Shown one piece after another: positions 47,341 through 58,562 of a stretch of DNA of 64,000 nucleotides (the first letter of the stretch is position 1; each line of letters opens with the position of its first letter). Made by a program: the position numbers and the translations under genes. Source of the stretch: Dentipellis sp. KUC8613 (lineage: Eukaryota > Basidiomycota > Agaricomycetes > Russulales > Hericiaceae); the NCBI GenBank assembly GCA_002286715.1, contig NSJX01000029.1, forward strand, positions 124,001-188,000, in the 5' to 3' direction. The notes below the pieces were generated by a model. It did no database searches. It saw only the letters and a list, made by a program, of their open reading frames with translations, and was not told the origin of the DNA.

Positions 47341-48113
47341 ATCGCAGCTCACGCCTCCGAGGCAGCAGCAGCGGATGCGCAAGGGCAGCGGATCGCAGAA
47401 GACGGGAGGCAGACCCACGCCCGCGGGGCGGCGCGCTGGAGGGAGGCCGATACACACGGATGCTTTCCACTGGCCCTTGTGCTGTTTGGCTGGTGTTTGT
47501 TTGGCGTCTGTGTTTGCTGTTTGCTGTTTGCTGTTTACAGATCCATCTCTCGCGTGCGTGCGTGCGTGTTTGGCGTTTGGAGGACACGAGGACGTGCGCG
47601 AGTTGGGTTTATGCGTCGCCGTCTGCTCTGCTTTGTGTTTTGCTGGCGAGCCAGAGAGGCAGAATGCCCGAGGCGGCCGGGGGCGGTACATACGCGTGAA
47701 GATTTTGCGCGACGCGGACGCGGACGAGGACGCTGTGGTGGCCGACGCGGGAGTCGGGGAGCGGGTCGCGGACTTGATAGACTCAGGCTCAGCGTCGCCC
47801 GCATTATGAAATTGGGATTGACTCGGGGGGCGGGGTGCGTTCAAGCTGGGCTGGGCTGGCGGGGGCGGGCGGGGGCGATCGTCTGGAGAGGGTGCCTGGA
47901 GGTGACGACACGTAAGACTGCCAAGGGGGAACCCCGGCGAAAGCCCCTCGCACGTCCTGTCACTGCGCCTGCTCGTCGGTGCACTGAATCGGTTTGCTGG
48001 GTGACCCCTGTTCGAGCGCGACGAGATCCCAGATCCGTCGCGGTCGATTGAGAGCAGCTCTTAAAACGACCCATGCCCGGCGTCTTTGCCCCCACCCCTC
48101 GCCCCTTGCCCCC

Positions 48114-49779
48114 ATGGACTCTCCTGCTCACTTCGACGCCGCCGCCGCCGCTGCCCAGAAGGGCGACATGATGGACTTTGAGTTCTCTCTCGACATGGAC
48201 CACCGCAAACGCAGGCGCAACCGCACCACCCAGTCCTGCCTCAACTGCCACACCTCCAAGCGCAAGGCAGGCCCCGATCTCCTATCCCCTCTCTGCTTTT
48301 CCCTGACTCGAGCGCCCACAGTGCGACAGGAAGCGCCCCTGCCAGCGCTGCATCCAACTCGGCCTTGTCAGTGCCTGTCCTGCACCCCCGCACCCCGCCA
48401 CAGCTGACTCGAGCTTTGTAGACCGGCCTTTGTGTGTATGAAATCGATGACCCCGCCCTCAGGTAAGTTGCTGTGCAGTGCACCTTCCAAGATCCCACCA
48501 ACGCCGCTGCAGACACGACCCAAACGTCGACGAAGGCACCCGCCTCCGCAACCGCATCGCCGAGCTCGAAAGCCTCGTCCGCGAGCTCCGAGGTACTTTC
48601 CTCCTCTCCCAACCATCATCCATCCTAACACTTCACCCAAGGCAAACCACACCCCCGCTGGGCCGACGCCAACTTCTGCGACGGCGACCCGAACGAAAAG
48701 TGGCACTCGCGCGCGCTCAAGCGGCCGCCCGGCATGCACCTCAACCTCAAGCGGCGCCGCGCGTCCTTCGACCTCGGCCAGCCCGGCGACGCCAGCGCCA
48801 GCGCGGGCGGCACGCCCATCAAGTCCGAGCCGGGCGACCTCGGGCACCCGTTCCCGTACCGCTTCACGCCCTCGCCCGACTCGCAGAACGCGTCCCCGTA
48901 CCAGGCGTTCCCCCCGCAGCACGTGCACGCCGCGAGCTACGCCGACGCGCACCTCTACGCCGGCGCGGGCTCCTCCGAGCCGACCTCCTCCCCCGGATAC
49001 AGCCCGTACTCGCAGCACCCGCAGCAGTCGTACGCGCACGACGAGCCGCACCACGCCGACCCGCGATATCGACAGCCGCAACAGCAGCACCATCATACGC
49101 AGCCGCACGCGAGCCCAAGCGGGAGCGCAAGTGGCAGCGGCAGCGGCGCGGCGTACTGCGCGTGCGGGACGAACCCCGCGGCGGCGCACCCGCTGCTCGC
49201 GCTCGCGCAGCAGCTGCACAGCGCGTACGGCGCGCTGCGCGCGCTCCCCGAGCACGCGGGCGCGTCGCAGTGCGCGATCCTGCGCCGCATCCAGGAGCTC
49301 AACGACGTCCTGCAGTGCGTGCCCCCTTTGCGCCTTCACATGATCACGCGTGCTGACCCGTCCCCGTGTCCGCCCCCGTTCCGTCCTTCCTCTTTCCTGC
49401 CTTCCTTTCTTCTGCGATCTTCCATCGGCCCTCGTCGTGCCCCTTTGATTTCTCCCTCGGCCCCCGTGTCCGCGCGTGCGTGTGTGTGTGCGCATCCAGT
49501 GGCGCCGGCGAGGCCTACCCCGCGCCCGGGCCCGCGTCCGCGTCGTCCTCGAGCGCGTCGTACGACGCGCTCGCGACGCCGCCCGACAGCGACATCATCA
49601 CGCCGCTCTCGTCCGCCGAGGCCGCGCCGATCCGCACGACGCAGATCCAGGAGTGGCACGCGCTCGCGGCGCAGGCCGGCGCGGGCGGGTACAACCCGTA
49701 TTTCCCGCCGCTGCCCGCGAGCGCGAAGGACCTCGTCGGCGTCGGCGTGGAGGACTATCATGCGCATGGGATGCTGTAG
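48114..49779 (+). CDS. Zn2Cys6 binuclear-cluster transcription factor
   Basis: Six exons: 48114-48266, 48322-48366, 48422-48462, 48513-48592, 48642-49314 and 49500-49779; 423 aa, phase-checked. The DNA-binding cluster is spread over exons 1-3: CLNCHTSKRK, then CDRKRPCQRCIQLG, then TGLC. This gives the six cysteines with C-x2-C-x6-C-x6-C-x2-C-x6-C spacing. A short heptad segment, RLRNRIAELESLVRELR, follows and probably dimerises. It is followed by GKPHPRWADANFCDGDPNEKW, then a long Ser/Pro/Gln/His-rich region and a Cys-containing block (YCACGTN) before HPLLALAQQLHSAY. The fungal-specific middle homology domain is not seen. Intron 1 must use a GC donor (AAG|GCAGGC). The large gene-free flanks on both sides may carry extended regulatory sequence. 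Confidence 0.92.
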
Positions 49780-50789
49780 GGCGTGTGTGTGCTGGTGAGC
49801 GTGGATGGGGGGCAGATCGATGGACGGCGCGTCATCGGTCAGCTGGCGACAAGACGTCGATGTCGCCGCGGACTCCGGAGGAGGACTGTGGGCTGCTGTA
49901 TCTATCTATTCTATTCTCGGCCACTTGCTTTCCGGGTTGGGCGCCGCGGATCCTCGAGCCTTCGCACGCGCACGTTTGTCGTCCCCTCTCCCTTTATCCT
50001 CTCTCTCCTATTTCCTTTTTCTTCTTTCTCTCTCCTCTTCCTCTCTCTCTGTACCCCTCCTGCTACCCGTTACCCGTCCCGCTGTCGTCCTCCCTGCTGC
50101 TGCTGCTGCTATTGTTGTTGTTGTTTGTTGTTCGTTATCACAAGTACCCTACCCTACCCCCCCTCCTCCTCCTTCTAATCCCCCACCCCCCCTACCCTCA
50201 CCTTTCTTCCCCAATTCGCGTCCACGTCCACGTCCACGCAAAAATCCCCGTACATATACATATATTTATACTCTGCGCGCGTGCGCGCGTGCGTGCGTGC
50301 GTGCGTGCGGGGCGAGAGGATCGGCGGCATGTGTAGTGTACGGTGTGCGGTGTACCTGTAGCTTGCGTGTGCTTGCGTGTGTGTAGTCAATATCATTTTT
50401 TGGGTTTATGGGTTTATGTTTTGTATGGGTTGGGGTTGGGGTGGGGTGGGGTGGGTATACCGCTGGTCGTTTGGATATATGTAAGTATGCGGTGCAGATC
50501 TAGATGTAGTGCAAGTATATGCGTCGAGTGAACTAAATTGGAACTGTATGGTTATAAGGTGTGTACTTGATGATATAACTGTCGCGGGAGAAGCTTACGC
50601 TTAAGGCTTGAGAGGATCACTCGCACGGGTGTGGCTGCGAGTGCTTCGTCTTGAAGTCTTCGTGGTACCGAATCGGATCGGATAGAATATGTCTCGGCCG
50701 GGCTCCCGCGCGCGATGGGGCGCGAGTTCGGTGTCCGAGGTCGAGTCCGTGTTTATTGATAATTCGGCGTGCTACTAGTATGTTCACGA

Positions 50790-50850
50790 CCGCGGTCGTG
50801 CTCGCGTTCGCGGTCGCGGTCGTATTCGCGTTCGCGTTCGCGGTCGCAGT
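50790..50850. repeat. Degenerate (GCGGTC/GCGTTC)n hexanucleotide tract
   Basis: About nine hexamers alternating GCGGTC, GCGTTC and GTATTC; similar in style to the CAGAACC tracts at 40.3 and 42.8 kb. Confidence 0.75.
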
Positions 50851-52102
50851 GGCGGCGATTAGGCCGACGGACGACGGAGGTGTACAGTAACATAACAAAG
50901 ACGAGCGCACAATTCGTGTCACTGTCTGGGACTTGCAATTGGGCCAGCGCTAGCGCTGTGGATAGCGATTAAGTACTTAGTCGAAGATGGAATATCATAT
51001 ATCGTATATCATATTCGGACGTGGGCGAGCCATCCGACCAAGGTCCAATTGGCATTACACCGCCGGCAGCAGAGACAGACGAGCAGTACAATACCGAGTC
51101 GCTTCGCGTACATACGTACGGCACATGCGTCACGCCTCAAAGCCCCAGCCAGCCTCTATGCCGTTCCGCCTCGAGCCTCAAGCCGCAAGCCGCAACGGGG
51201 ATGTCTATGTCTACGTCCTGGCTGCACACTTCGAGCTCTGTTCTCGAGCTCGACGTGGAGTTCCACGGGCGGTCACGTTCACGTTCACGTTCACGTCGAG
51301 GCAGAGAGGCAGGGCACTGGGGCTATGATTGGGGCGCCGGCCGGTGGACAGTGCGTACAACCTATACCTGGGCAGTACTCAGTACTTGGGAGGTGGACGA
51401 TAGGCGAGGCTGGGCACTGAGTTTTGAGTACTGACCACGAGCGCGATTGGGAGAGCCGGGTGTGGGATCCCGGATTCGTCGCGGTGCGTGCACGTGGAGA
51501 CGACGGCCCAGCGCGATCGGGATGGTCTGCTCGAGCTCGAGGGAGGGAGCGAGTACTGCTGGCGATTGCAGCCGGGTGGACTCTGGACTCTGGATTCTGC
51601 AGCTGGACGTCCGATAACCGTTGGCACGCGCGCGGGTGCGACGATTAGGGAAGGACTAGACTGTCTTCTTTCAATAAGACGGGTTGTGTGAAGGAGCTCG
51701 AGACTCGTGGGTGCGTGCTGTTGACACTCACGTCGAGACGCAGCTTGGAATTTTGGTGCTCGGAGTCGAAGCCAAGCACCAAGCACCAAGACCAAAGACC
51801 GCAGACCCGAGGCATCGAGACGACTCGAAACCCACCCGCACCATAAAGCTCTAATCTCGCTACGGAACGAGTAAGCCGCGCATCCAGCCACCCAATTTAA
51901 ATCACCCAGTAAGCCAAAGCACCCATCCAGAGCTGTGAGCTGTCGCATGACCCGTGACGCACCTGGCTGCATCAGCGTAAGACGACATCCGTTATCGGAT
52001 GGACGGCCGTCATTGATATTGGCATTCGCCTCGAGGCTTGCGCTTGCGCTTCCAGTTCGAGCACCGGTGCCGGGGGACCGCTTCCCGCGTCTGCGGGGCG
52101 CA

Positions 52103-52138
52103 GCGATCGATCTGCAGGCAGCGATCGATCTGCAGGCA
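52103..52138. repeat. Perfect 18-bp tandem duplication
   Basis: GCGATCGATCTGCAGGCA is repeated twice without mismatch. Confidence 0.9.
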
Positions 52139-52213
52139 GGTGCACCGGGGGGCAGATTCAGAGCGCTGGCTACGTCGGGGGTGCGTTTGATTCGGAAGTC
52201 GGGCGTCGCGTCC

Positions 52214-52250
52214 TGAGTCCGAGTCCGAGTCTGAGTCTGAGTCTGAGTCT
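52214..52250. repeat. (GAGTCC/GAGTCT)n microsatellite
   Basis: About six hexamers of GAGTCC or GAGTCT. Confidence 0.85.
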
Positions 52251-54384
52251 CGGGCCACGACGCACGATGCACGACGCACGATGCACGATCAGGCGCATAT
52301 AATCATATGAAGTCTGCTGTAGCGCGACGCCACTAGTCGGGCGCTAGGTGGCGTACGTACAGTACGTAGCACAACCGCAACGTGGTGCCGTCCGCGTCCG
52401 CGTCAGCGTTGGGACTTGAACTTGAGGGGGCGCTGCACAGGCTTCGAAGTTTCATTTTGCCTTTAATCTCCAAACGCTAAGGGCTCCCGTCTCCTGGCAA
52501 CGAGCGACGCATAGTGCGTAGTGCGTAACGTGAGGCGCGCCTCGCGTCTTTAATTGCGTGTCCAGTCTCCGAAGCTGCGAGCTTCAGAACCCCTGCTTCC
52601 CATGTTTCGTTTTGACTATGACTGCAACGGCGGTCTCTAGGCGACGTGCAATGTGCCGCGTCTCGCGTCCCCAGGTCAGGCTTCCCGTGCCAAGGGTGGC
52701 GTGAAGATGCGAACCCAGTATCTTGCTTGCGACATCGTATACCTATGGTGTGCCAAGTCCACGATGACGAGTCGAAGAACCAGCCGTAGCGCGCCGCACG
52801 ACCCACGCCCACGACTGACTCGGCCGAGCAGCCGCATCCTCGAAGGATCCGCGGCACGTAGCACGCATGACACGCGGCCAGCTACGGCAGCCGTCTGCAT
52901 CCTCCGCGCTCAGAGCTCACGCACTCGGCTCCACGTACAACACGCCGCGTGCGGCTAGAGCGGAGGGGTCGCGTACAGGACCGGCCGGGGAGTGAGAACA
53001 ATGGCAGGGGGGCAGGGTCGGAGTCGGAGCTGTGCGCGGGGGGTAGGATGGCGGATGGAGTGCGTGGAGCGCGGCGCACGGCACGGTGCGAGGAACAGGA
53101 TGCGAGATGCGTGGCGGGGGCTGCGTCTGGAAAAGCGGATGCGTGCCTGCTCCCTGCTCTTTTTTCCTGCTGCTCCTTGCACCTTGTTCCCTGCTCCGTA
53201 CTCCGAGCAGGGGTAAGGGCGACGACGGTGATAGATAGACGTGGGTTGGGCCCAGATGAATGAATCGGCAGTTCATTGCAGGCGCGGTGTCGATTGGAGG
53301 GCGGTGCCGCGGCGGAGCAGAGGGGCCTGCCACTCCCAGCAGCAGGGAGCCAGTGCCGCAGAATCGCAGTGCCGGCCTGGGTCCTGGATGTACAGCATAT
53401 GGGTCCTCGCTCGGGGCTTGTCAGAGAACGGCAGTGGTGCGCGGGCTGCATTGGCACTATGCGTGGGGAACGGGATGCGAGCACATGGCGGGCGTTGCGT
53501 CCGGGGTCTGGCAATCGCGTGCGGAGGCAGAGCGAGGGCACCGGTGAATAGCGGGTTCGGGGCAGATGGAAGCGCGGGCACTCAATTGAAGGTACGGCCA
53601 GTCAACTGAACGTGAGGCCGGTCAACTGGAGGTATGGCCACTGAACTGGATCCAGTCGAAGGAACAGACGGAACAGAGGCCTTGCGAGGATGAAGATGGT
53701 GTTGTGCGCAGTGCGCCCGGGCCCGGAAGGTTAATTATGATGGAATGGAAGCTCGCCGGATTCGTTCAGGGCGTCGTGGCGAGTGGGAAGATGTCGATGT
53801 CCGTGTCGGTGCGACGAAATCGAAATAGGCCTGTCCTGGCGACCTGGATGGGTCCTGAGTCCCTCGGTGCGCCGGCTTGCGTCGTCGAGGTGGTCCGCGG
53901 GGCGATTGGACAGAACACAGAGCCTGGAAATTCTCTGAGGCTTGAGGCACCGTGTATGTTTGATACATGTCAATACTGAAGAGAAGGACTTCGGGGCGCA
54001 CGTAGTAGGTGCTTGCGAAGAGATCGGTGTGTGGTGTCACCGTTCATGCGTGAAAGACGTTCATGTTGGACCTATGTTGGGTCTCGGCTGAGCGGGAGGA
54101 AAGCAGTGTCTCATTCATGAACGTACCCAAGAAGTCAAAATTCGCTGTGCTGCAGCTGTCGGCGGCGAGAAATGAGACTGCTGTTGAGGTGAGAAATTTG
54201 AATGTCACGGTAATGAGAAGAGTGCGCTCGGACCGCGCGGCAAATGCACAGAATGCTTAGACTCGCACGAAGGCAAATATCCTTCTTCCAAACCATTCGA
54301 GTCAGAGTAGATTGTTTTCGTTTTCATCTGAGGGCAACGCATACGATTCATTCGTGTTATTTGCGCCATGGTTGGAACATGGAG

Positions 54385-54390
54385 AAAAAA
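54385..54390 (-). terminator. RNA polymerase III terminator of tRNA-Gly
   Basis: Six T residues on the transcribed orientation, 17 nt after the tRNA 3' end. Confidence 0.85.
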
Positions 54391-54406
54391 GCTTGCGCGA
54401 CTCTCC

Positions 54407-54477
54407 TGCATTGAGGGGGAATCGAACCCCCGGCGGGTCGATGGCAACGACCCAGGTTACCACTACCCCATTAATGC
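54407..54477 (-). tRNA. tRNA-Gly (anticodon GCC)
   Basis: On the minus strand the acceptor GCATTAA pairs with TCAATGC (one mismatch, discriminator A). The D-arm is GGGGTAGTGGTAA, the anticodon arm is GGTCG-TTGCCAT-CGACC giving GCC, and the T-arm is GGGGG-TTCGATT-CCCCC. It is 71 nt with no intron. A TTTTTT run follows at once (54385-54390). Confidence 0.93.
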
Positions 54478-54818
54478 GATGTTTATGTCAGGAGGTGTAC
54501 CCAGTGTATCCAGCAGAACCTTTCAACCCGACAGAAAACCACCCAGTTGGCGAAGGAGGCCTCTCCGGATCCAACTCACACCAAACATTGGGGTTTGCAC
54601 TGCAGTGTGAGGTTGTATCATAATCCATCCTGGCCATCCCATTGCATCGCTCAAGTATGCAGAAGCCGCGCGATTGCGCTGCTTATATACCGGATGCGGT
54701 GATCACGCTGTAAGACACGCCGCCGCTACTTACTTATCAATTGATCATCGCAGTCCTCCTCAAACCACGACTATTCTTTCCAGTTCATTCCATCCTCATC
54801 TTGCAACTTGCTTTAAGT
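54478..54818. other. Intergenic region upstream of F-box gene B
   Basis: Contains TTATATACC (54684-54692), a possible core-promoter AT element about 130 bp before the start codon. Nothing else. Confidence 0.35.
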
Positions 54819-56641
54819 ATGTCAGAAGCCGACCCCGGTGTAAATTCTCGCTTCAGGTACGCAATTTCGAAATTTGACGTTCCAAGCACTTGACTTTACC
54901 GCGTTGTAGTGATTTCTGGGCCTCGGTCGCTGACCGAAGATTCGCGTCAGTGGAAGATCCAAGCCGTGCAGTGGGAAATGCGTCCGAGAGATCAATATTA
55001 GCAGCATTAGAACAAGACATTGAAGACATCGGTCGCATGCGATGTCTCTTTATGCAGCGTCGCAACGCCCACGTTCCGATAGGTCGGCTTCCCCCAGAGG
55101 TCCTGGCGCACATCTTCTGGCTCACACCTGGCTGCGGAGTGCTTCATTCATCTACTTTCAGTATTTGGCCAGAAGAGCTGTGGATCCCAGAGAGGAAATC
55201 GACAATCATGATTACGCATGTGTGCTCACAGTGGCGGGCTGTTGCATTGGCCCATGGCAACCTCTGGTCTCATATTGAGCTTGACAAGCAGTGCAAATGG
55301 GTACCATATTTTCTAGCCCGTTCAGCCGGGCATGACCTTGCAGTCACAATCAGACCCAACCGTTTCTTTGACATCTCTATTCTTGGCCCTCAGGATTGGT
55401 CTCGTATCTGCTCGTTGCAAGCTTATAGCACAATCAGCGAGCTTTTCGAGCTGCCTCCATCTGCTTTTCAGTCTCTCAAGTCTTTATGCATATCCGACTA
55501 CACCCGGTCTAGATCTACCGAAGAGAGGGTTCCATTATTTTCGCCTTCTTGTCAGATTGCCGCAGGCAGCTTATCTACCCTGTACCTGCACAACATCCCA
55601 ACCTCATGGGAGAATTTCCCCAGCTTCCCACAGCTCACTTCGCTGGAGCTTTGGAACAAGCCTCCGCTCTGGAGGAACTCTGGGCGTGTCGAATTTCCCG
55701 ATTTCAATACTATGGTCAATGTTATGCACCGCGTACCCTGTCTGCAAACCCTACGCTTGGCCACAGTGTTTCCAGACGAATACTGCCGTAACATTCCATC
55801 GGCTGACTTGATGAAGATCGAGGAGTCTATCATCCCATTCCCAAACCTGACTGATTTATACATCGAAGGATTTGGCGACGTTTATGCTTTTGCATTCAAT
55901 GCGATGGAGATGCATCCCCAGGTATCAGCCTGGGTGGAAATCTCTTTAAATCCCTCTGATTTTCATGCATCTGAAGTACTCTTCACAAAGTGCTCTCGAC
56001 TCCTGCCATACCCCTACAGTCTCCATCTCTATCTTGTCAAAGAAGGTGGCAGAATGAAAGATGCAACACTGTGGTTGTGGGACAAGTATCGGTATGCCAG
56101 TGATTTACGGTTTCCAGTACCCAACCTTCGTGTAAAGCTATTAGGCCCAGGCCCCGCGCATAGCGATTTCACGTATGGCATCTGTCGGCTTCCCCTCAGT
56201 GAAATTGTGCTTCTCGACGTCAATTTTCGTGACATGGATCTTTGGCGGACTGACAGTGACACCATAGCCACCCACGTCCACCTCCATCCGATCCATCACA
56301 TCTTCCGGGATTGTTCCTCGGTAACCCACCTTGAAATTTCCTCTATAACAATTCTCGAGAAGCTTTTGCCTGCCCTAGCAAATGATCTACCCCCTATCCC
56401 GGATCATGTTGCCTCCGAGGAAAATGCCCCATTCTTTCCCAGCCTACGTTGTTTGAAACTTATCGTGCTCTGGCCGAAAACGGGAGAGGCGATAGTCCCA
56501 CTCATCGAAGCGCTGCGCAAGCGATATGAAGACGGCGGTCGTTTGCAGGAACTCAATCTTGGATCCCCACCCATCGCTTCTGACGAGCAGAAGGCCGATC
56601 TGCAGCAGTTTGTCGAGAAGAGCATTGTTTGGAAGAGTTAG
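54819..56641 (+). CDS. F-box/leucine-rich repeat-like protein B
   Basis: Two exons, 54819-54856 (MSEADPGVNSRF plus a split Ser) and 54910-56641; 589 aa, phase-checked. Landmarks: SDFWASVADRRFASVEDPSR, an F-box-like VPIGRLPPEVLAHIFWLTPG, then HVCSQWRAVALAHGNLWSHI and irregular Leu-rich repeats (LTSLELWN, LQTLRLATVF, LRCLKLIVLW). Gene organisation, the SDFW start and the C-terminal SDEQKADLQQFVEK segment match protein A at 8559, which identifies it as a paralogue. It is a likely SCF substrate adaptor; the substrate cannot be inferred. Confidence 0.87.
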
Positions 56642-57001
56642 GGTGTGAGGACGAGAGGGCGCGATTGTGCGAAGAGCCGTACGTCGTGGAGACGCTCTTC
56701 GACGATGGAGGTACGTATATTCGAGTTATTATCCGTGGCTCGTGAAAGGAATAGATGCGATGGCGGATGCAGAGGCACCCTCCGCGCATAATGGAGTGGG
56801 ATGAAAGGCTTAATTGATTGGACCCTGTTTGTATGTACATCCGAGTACCGAGATGCATGCTTCGACCGATATAGCGAATCGCAACCAATATTATCCAGAG
56901 CGAAGGTCACCGGGCCAAACGGAGTAACTTCGAGGCCAGGGCATATCGCATATGAGTCCCCAACATAAGTGAGATAGAACCACCCACGCAGACGAGTATA
57001 A
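56642..57001. other. Convergent intergenic region
   Basis: Short 3' flanks of F-box B and NADAR 2. No feature recognised. Confidence 0.4.
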
Positions 57002-57984
57002 TCAACGGCCCTGGTAGCTATCCCTCAGTCGCATCAGCGCCTTTCCGAGCTGGTTTCGCCCTTTGCCGTCCGCTCCGAATCCCCAAAACGCATCCGCAAT
57101 AGACGCCTGGGCGCGGCAGCTGAGATACAATATGACGAACAGGGTGCGCGGACGGGATACGTACCTCGACGAGAGGCGCATCGCCAGTGTCGAGCAATTC
57201 TTGCCTTAGATCAAGATGCTGCTCAAACTTCAGGCGGAGCACCTTGTCCATCTTCGCGATATTCACGCTATACCAATCAGCTCGGACGTCTGAGCAGTCA
57301 TGGATATAATATGAGGACAAAGATCGACCACGGATTGCATAGCGCTCGCCTGATTGGTGCCGATGCGCGAGATCAAACGCCTGTCGTGAAGTCTCGCATT
57401 TTCGAATTTGCTCGGCAACGTCAGGGCGACTGTTGATGAACTGATCAGCGGCAAAGGGTAGTGAGCGAAGTCGTAGAAACAAGAACATCCTACATACTTT
57501 GAAAGCTTGGAACAGGTGCTCGCTCGTCGGATAGACGGCGCCGTCGTACTCGACGGGATGATCGGAGAAGTTGGTGAATCCAAAATGAGGATCGTCTCGG
57601 TGGTAGAATAATACAGGTCGGGTGCTCGGAGGTACGGCGGGAGACTGCTGGACGGCTGCGGATGTGGGATTGCTACGTTGCGGGCTTCGGCCTCTGGTTT
57701 GCGTGTTTCGTAGGTCGGCACATCCTCTCCCGCAATCTGCAAGACACCTTGTCAGAGATTGCTGGTCGATATGACATGCGGACTTACAAGGGTGCGCAAA
57801 CCCGTTCGACTCAACATACTTGGGTCTCTGGCGGCATACCTAGTATATAACATGACGTGACGCGAGAATCGCTAGCACTACGAGCCTTTGCACGACAGTT
57901 TACAGACTGAATCACCTCGCATAAATTGCTCGTCGAAGACGACGCCGCGTGGTAGTCCGCCATGGCTCTTTCAGGCAGCGACAT
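57002..57984 (-). CDS. NADAR-domain protein 2, N-terminally shortened, one Cys-rich module
   Basis: Six exons: 57916-57984, 57788-57839, 57498-57736, 57350-57440, 57165-57289 and 57002-57106; 226 aa, phase-checked. The order of parts is: a single module (CEVCRQRPKYVESNG, then YCGRGCADLRN), a Ser/Pro/Gln linker, and a full NADAR domain (VLFYHRDDPHFGFTNFSDHP, YPTSEHLFQAFK, ADWYSVNIAKMDKVL, AFWGFGADGKGRNQLGKALM). All introns sit at the same places as in the gene at 18347. The fourth intron (57290-57349) needs a GC donor (CAG|GCGAGC); it is 60 nt and open, so retention would add 20 residues. Translation is assumed to start at ATG 57984 because the upstream module is disrupted. A second ATG lies at 57963. 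Confidence 0.85.
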
Positions 57985-58030
57985 TCGACGCTGGTCGCCC
58001 GCAAGCTTCGACGCTGGTCGCCCGCAAGCT
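57985..58030. repeat. Perfect 23-bp tandem duplication at the NADAR 2 start
   Basis: Bases 57985-58007 and 58008-58030 are identical and abut the assumed start codon. The duplication lies where the linker between two Cys-rich modules is in NADAR 1 and shifts the frame of the upstream module. Confidence 0.95.
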
Positions 58031-58220
58031 CAGGCTGCAGGATCTTCCGCAGTCTGTGAGGCGTAGTCAGTAACAGGCATGCCGGAATTAATACAGCGTC
58101 CGCACAAGGATAAGTGACACCGTTTGCGTCTCTGAACTTGGGACGACGCCCGCAGTGTGAGCCTCACCGCGCTGGCGAGTTCTTACTTCGCAGCGATTGT
58201 CCTTAAGGAGTGATTGACGG
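58031..58220 (-). pseudogene. Relic of an additional Cys-rich module of NADAR 2
   Basis: The minus strand shows NRCE before a donor-like GTAAGA, then CGRRPKFRDANGVTYP, a donor-like GTGCGG, an acceptor, and DCGRSC, in the order seen in NADAR 1. There is no usable acceptor before CGRRPK, and the frame runs into a stop after the 23-bp duplication. The segment is therefore probably no longer translated as part of the protein. Confidence 0.7.
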
Positions 58221-58562
58221 GAATCAGAGACCCAAACGCCTCTAATAATTGAAGAAATATAGCTGGGAATACTTGCAGTGACCAGGATCAAGGGTCCGAA
58301 AATGGCGGAAAACCTCAAGGATGCTTGGCCATGCGGATTGCCATGACCGGTGGGATCATGCCTTTCCAGGCGGTAAGCGCCGCAGATGACAGGCCTGTTC
58401 TCATAATCACGACGACTGCACAAAATTGGAGACTTATTCAAGTTATTGCTCTCATTCAAGCGCTTTGGATATTATACATAGCACTACATACACCGATGAT
58501 ATAGATACACAGTTTGTGCTGCGCTACAACCATCCGATTGTAATCCAAAATTGAAACCACCG

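Larger units (their letters stand above)
39624..48113. other. 8.5-kb gene-poor region rich in interrupted microsatellites
   Basis: No gene could be supported. Frames of 100-310 codons exist on both strands because the sequence is GC-rich, but they overlap heavily and show no domains. The region is scattered with short simple or degenerate repeats (the clearest are listed separately). A run of ACGTACGT palindromes occurs near 44370, 44835 and 45150. It ends at the promoter of the Zn2Cys6 gene. Confidence 0.6.
49780..54406. other. Gene-free region, simple repeats and pyrimidine tract
   Basis: A pyrimidine tract at about 49980-50060 (CTCTCTCC/TTTCTTC) and CTG/TTG runs at 50099-50135 probably form the 3' UTR of the transcription factor gene. 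A (GTGC)n run lies at 50280-50310. Further right are mixed simple repeats and no supported gene. Overlapping frames up to about 300 codons near 51379-52272 and 52882-53541 have no recognisable domain. Confidence 0.5.

Noticed and set aside
51379..52272. 297-codon minus-strand frame
   Set aside because: Contains simple repeats (GAGTCT, the 18-bp duplication) translated as repeats and no recognisable domain.
52882..53541. 219-codon minus-strand frame
   Set aside because: Two other frames are open over the same bases; no motif.
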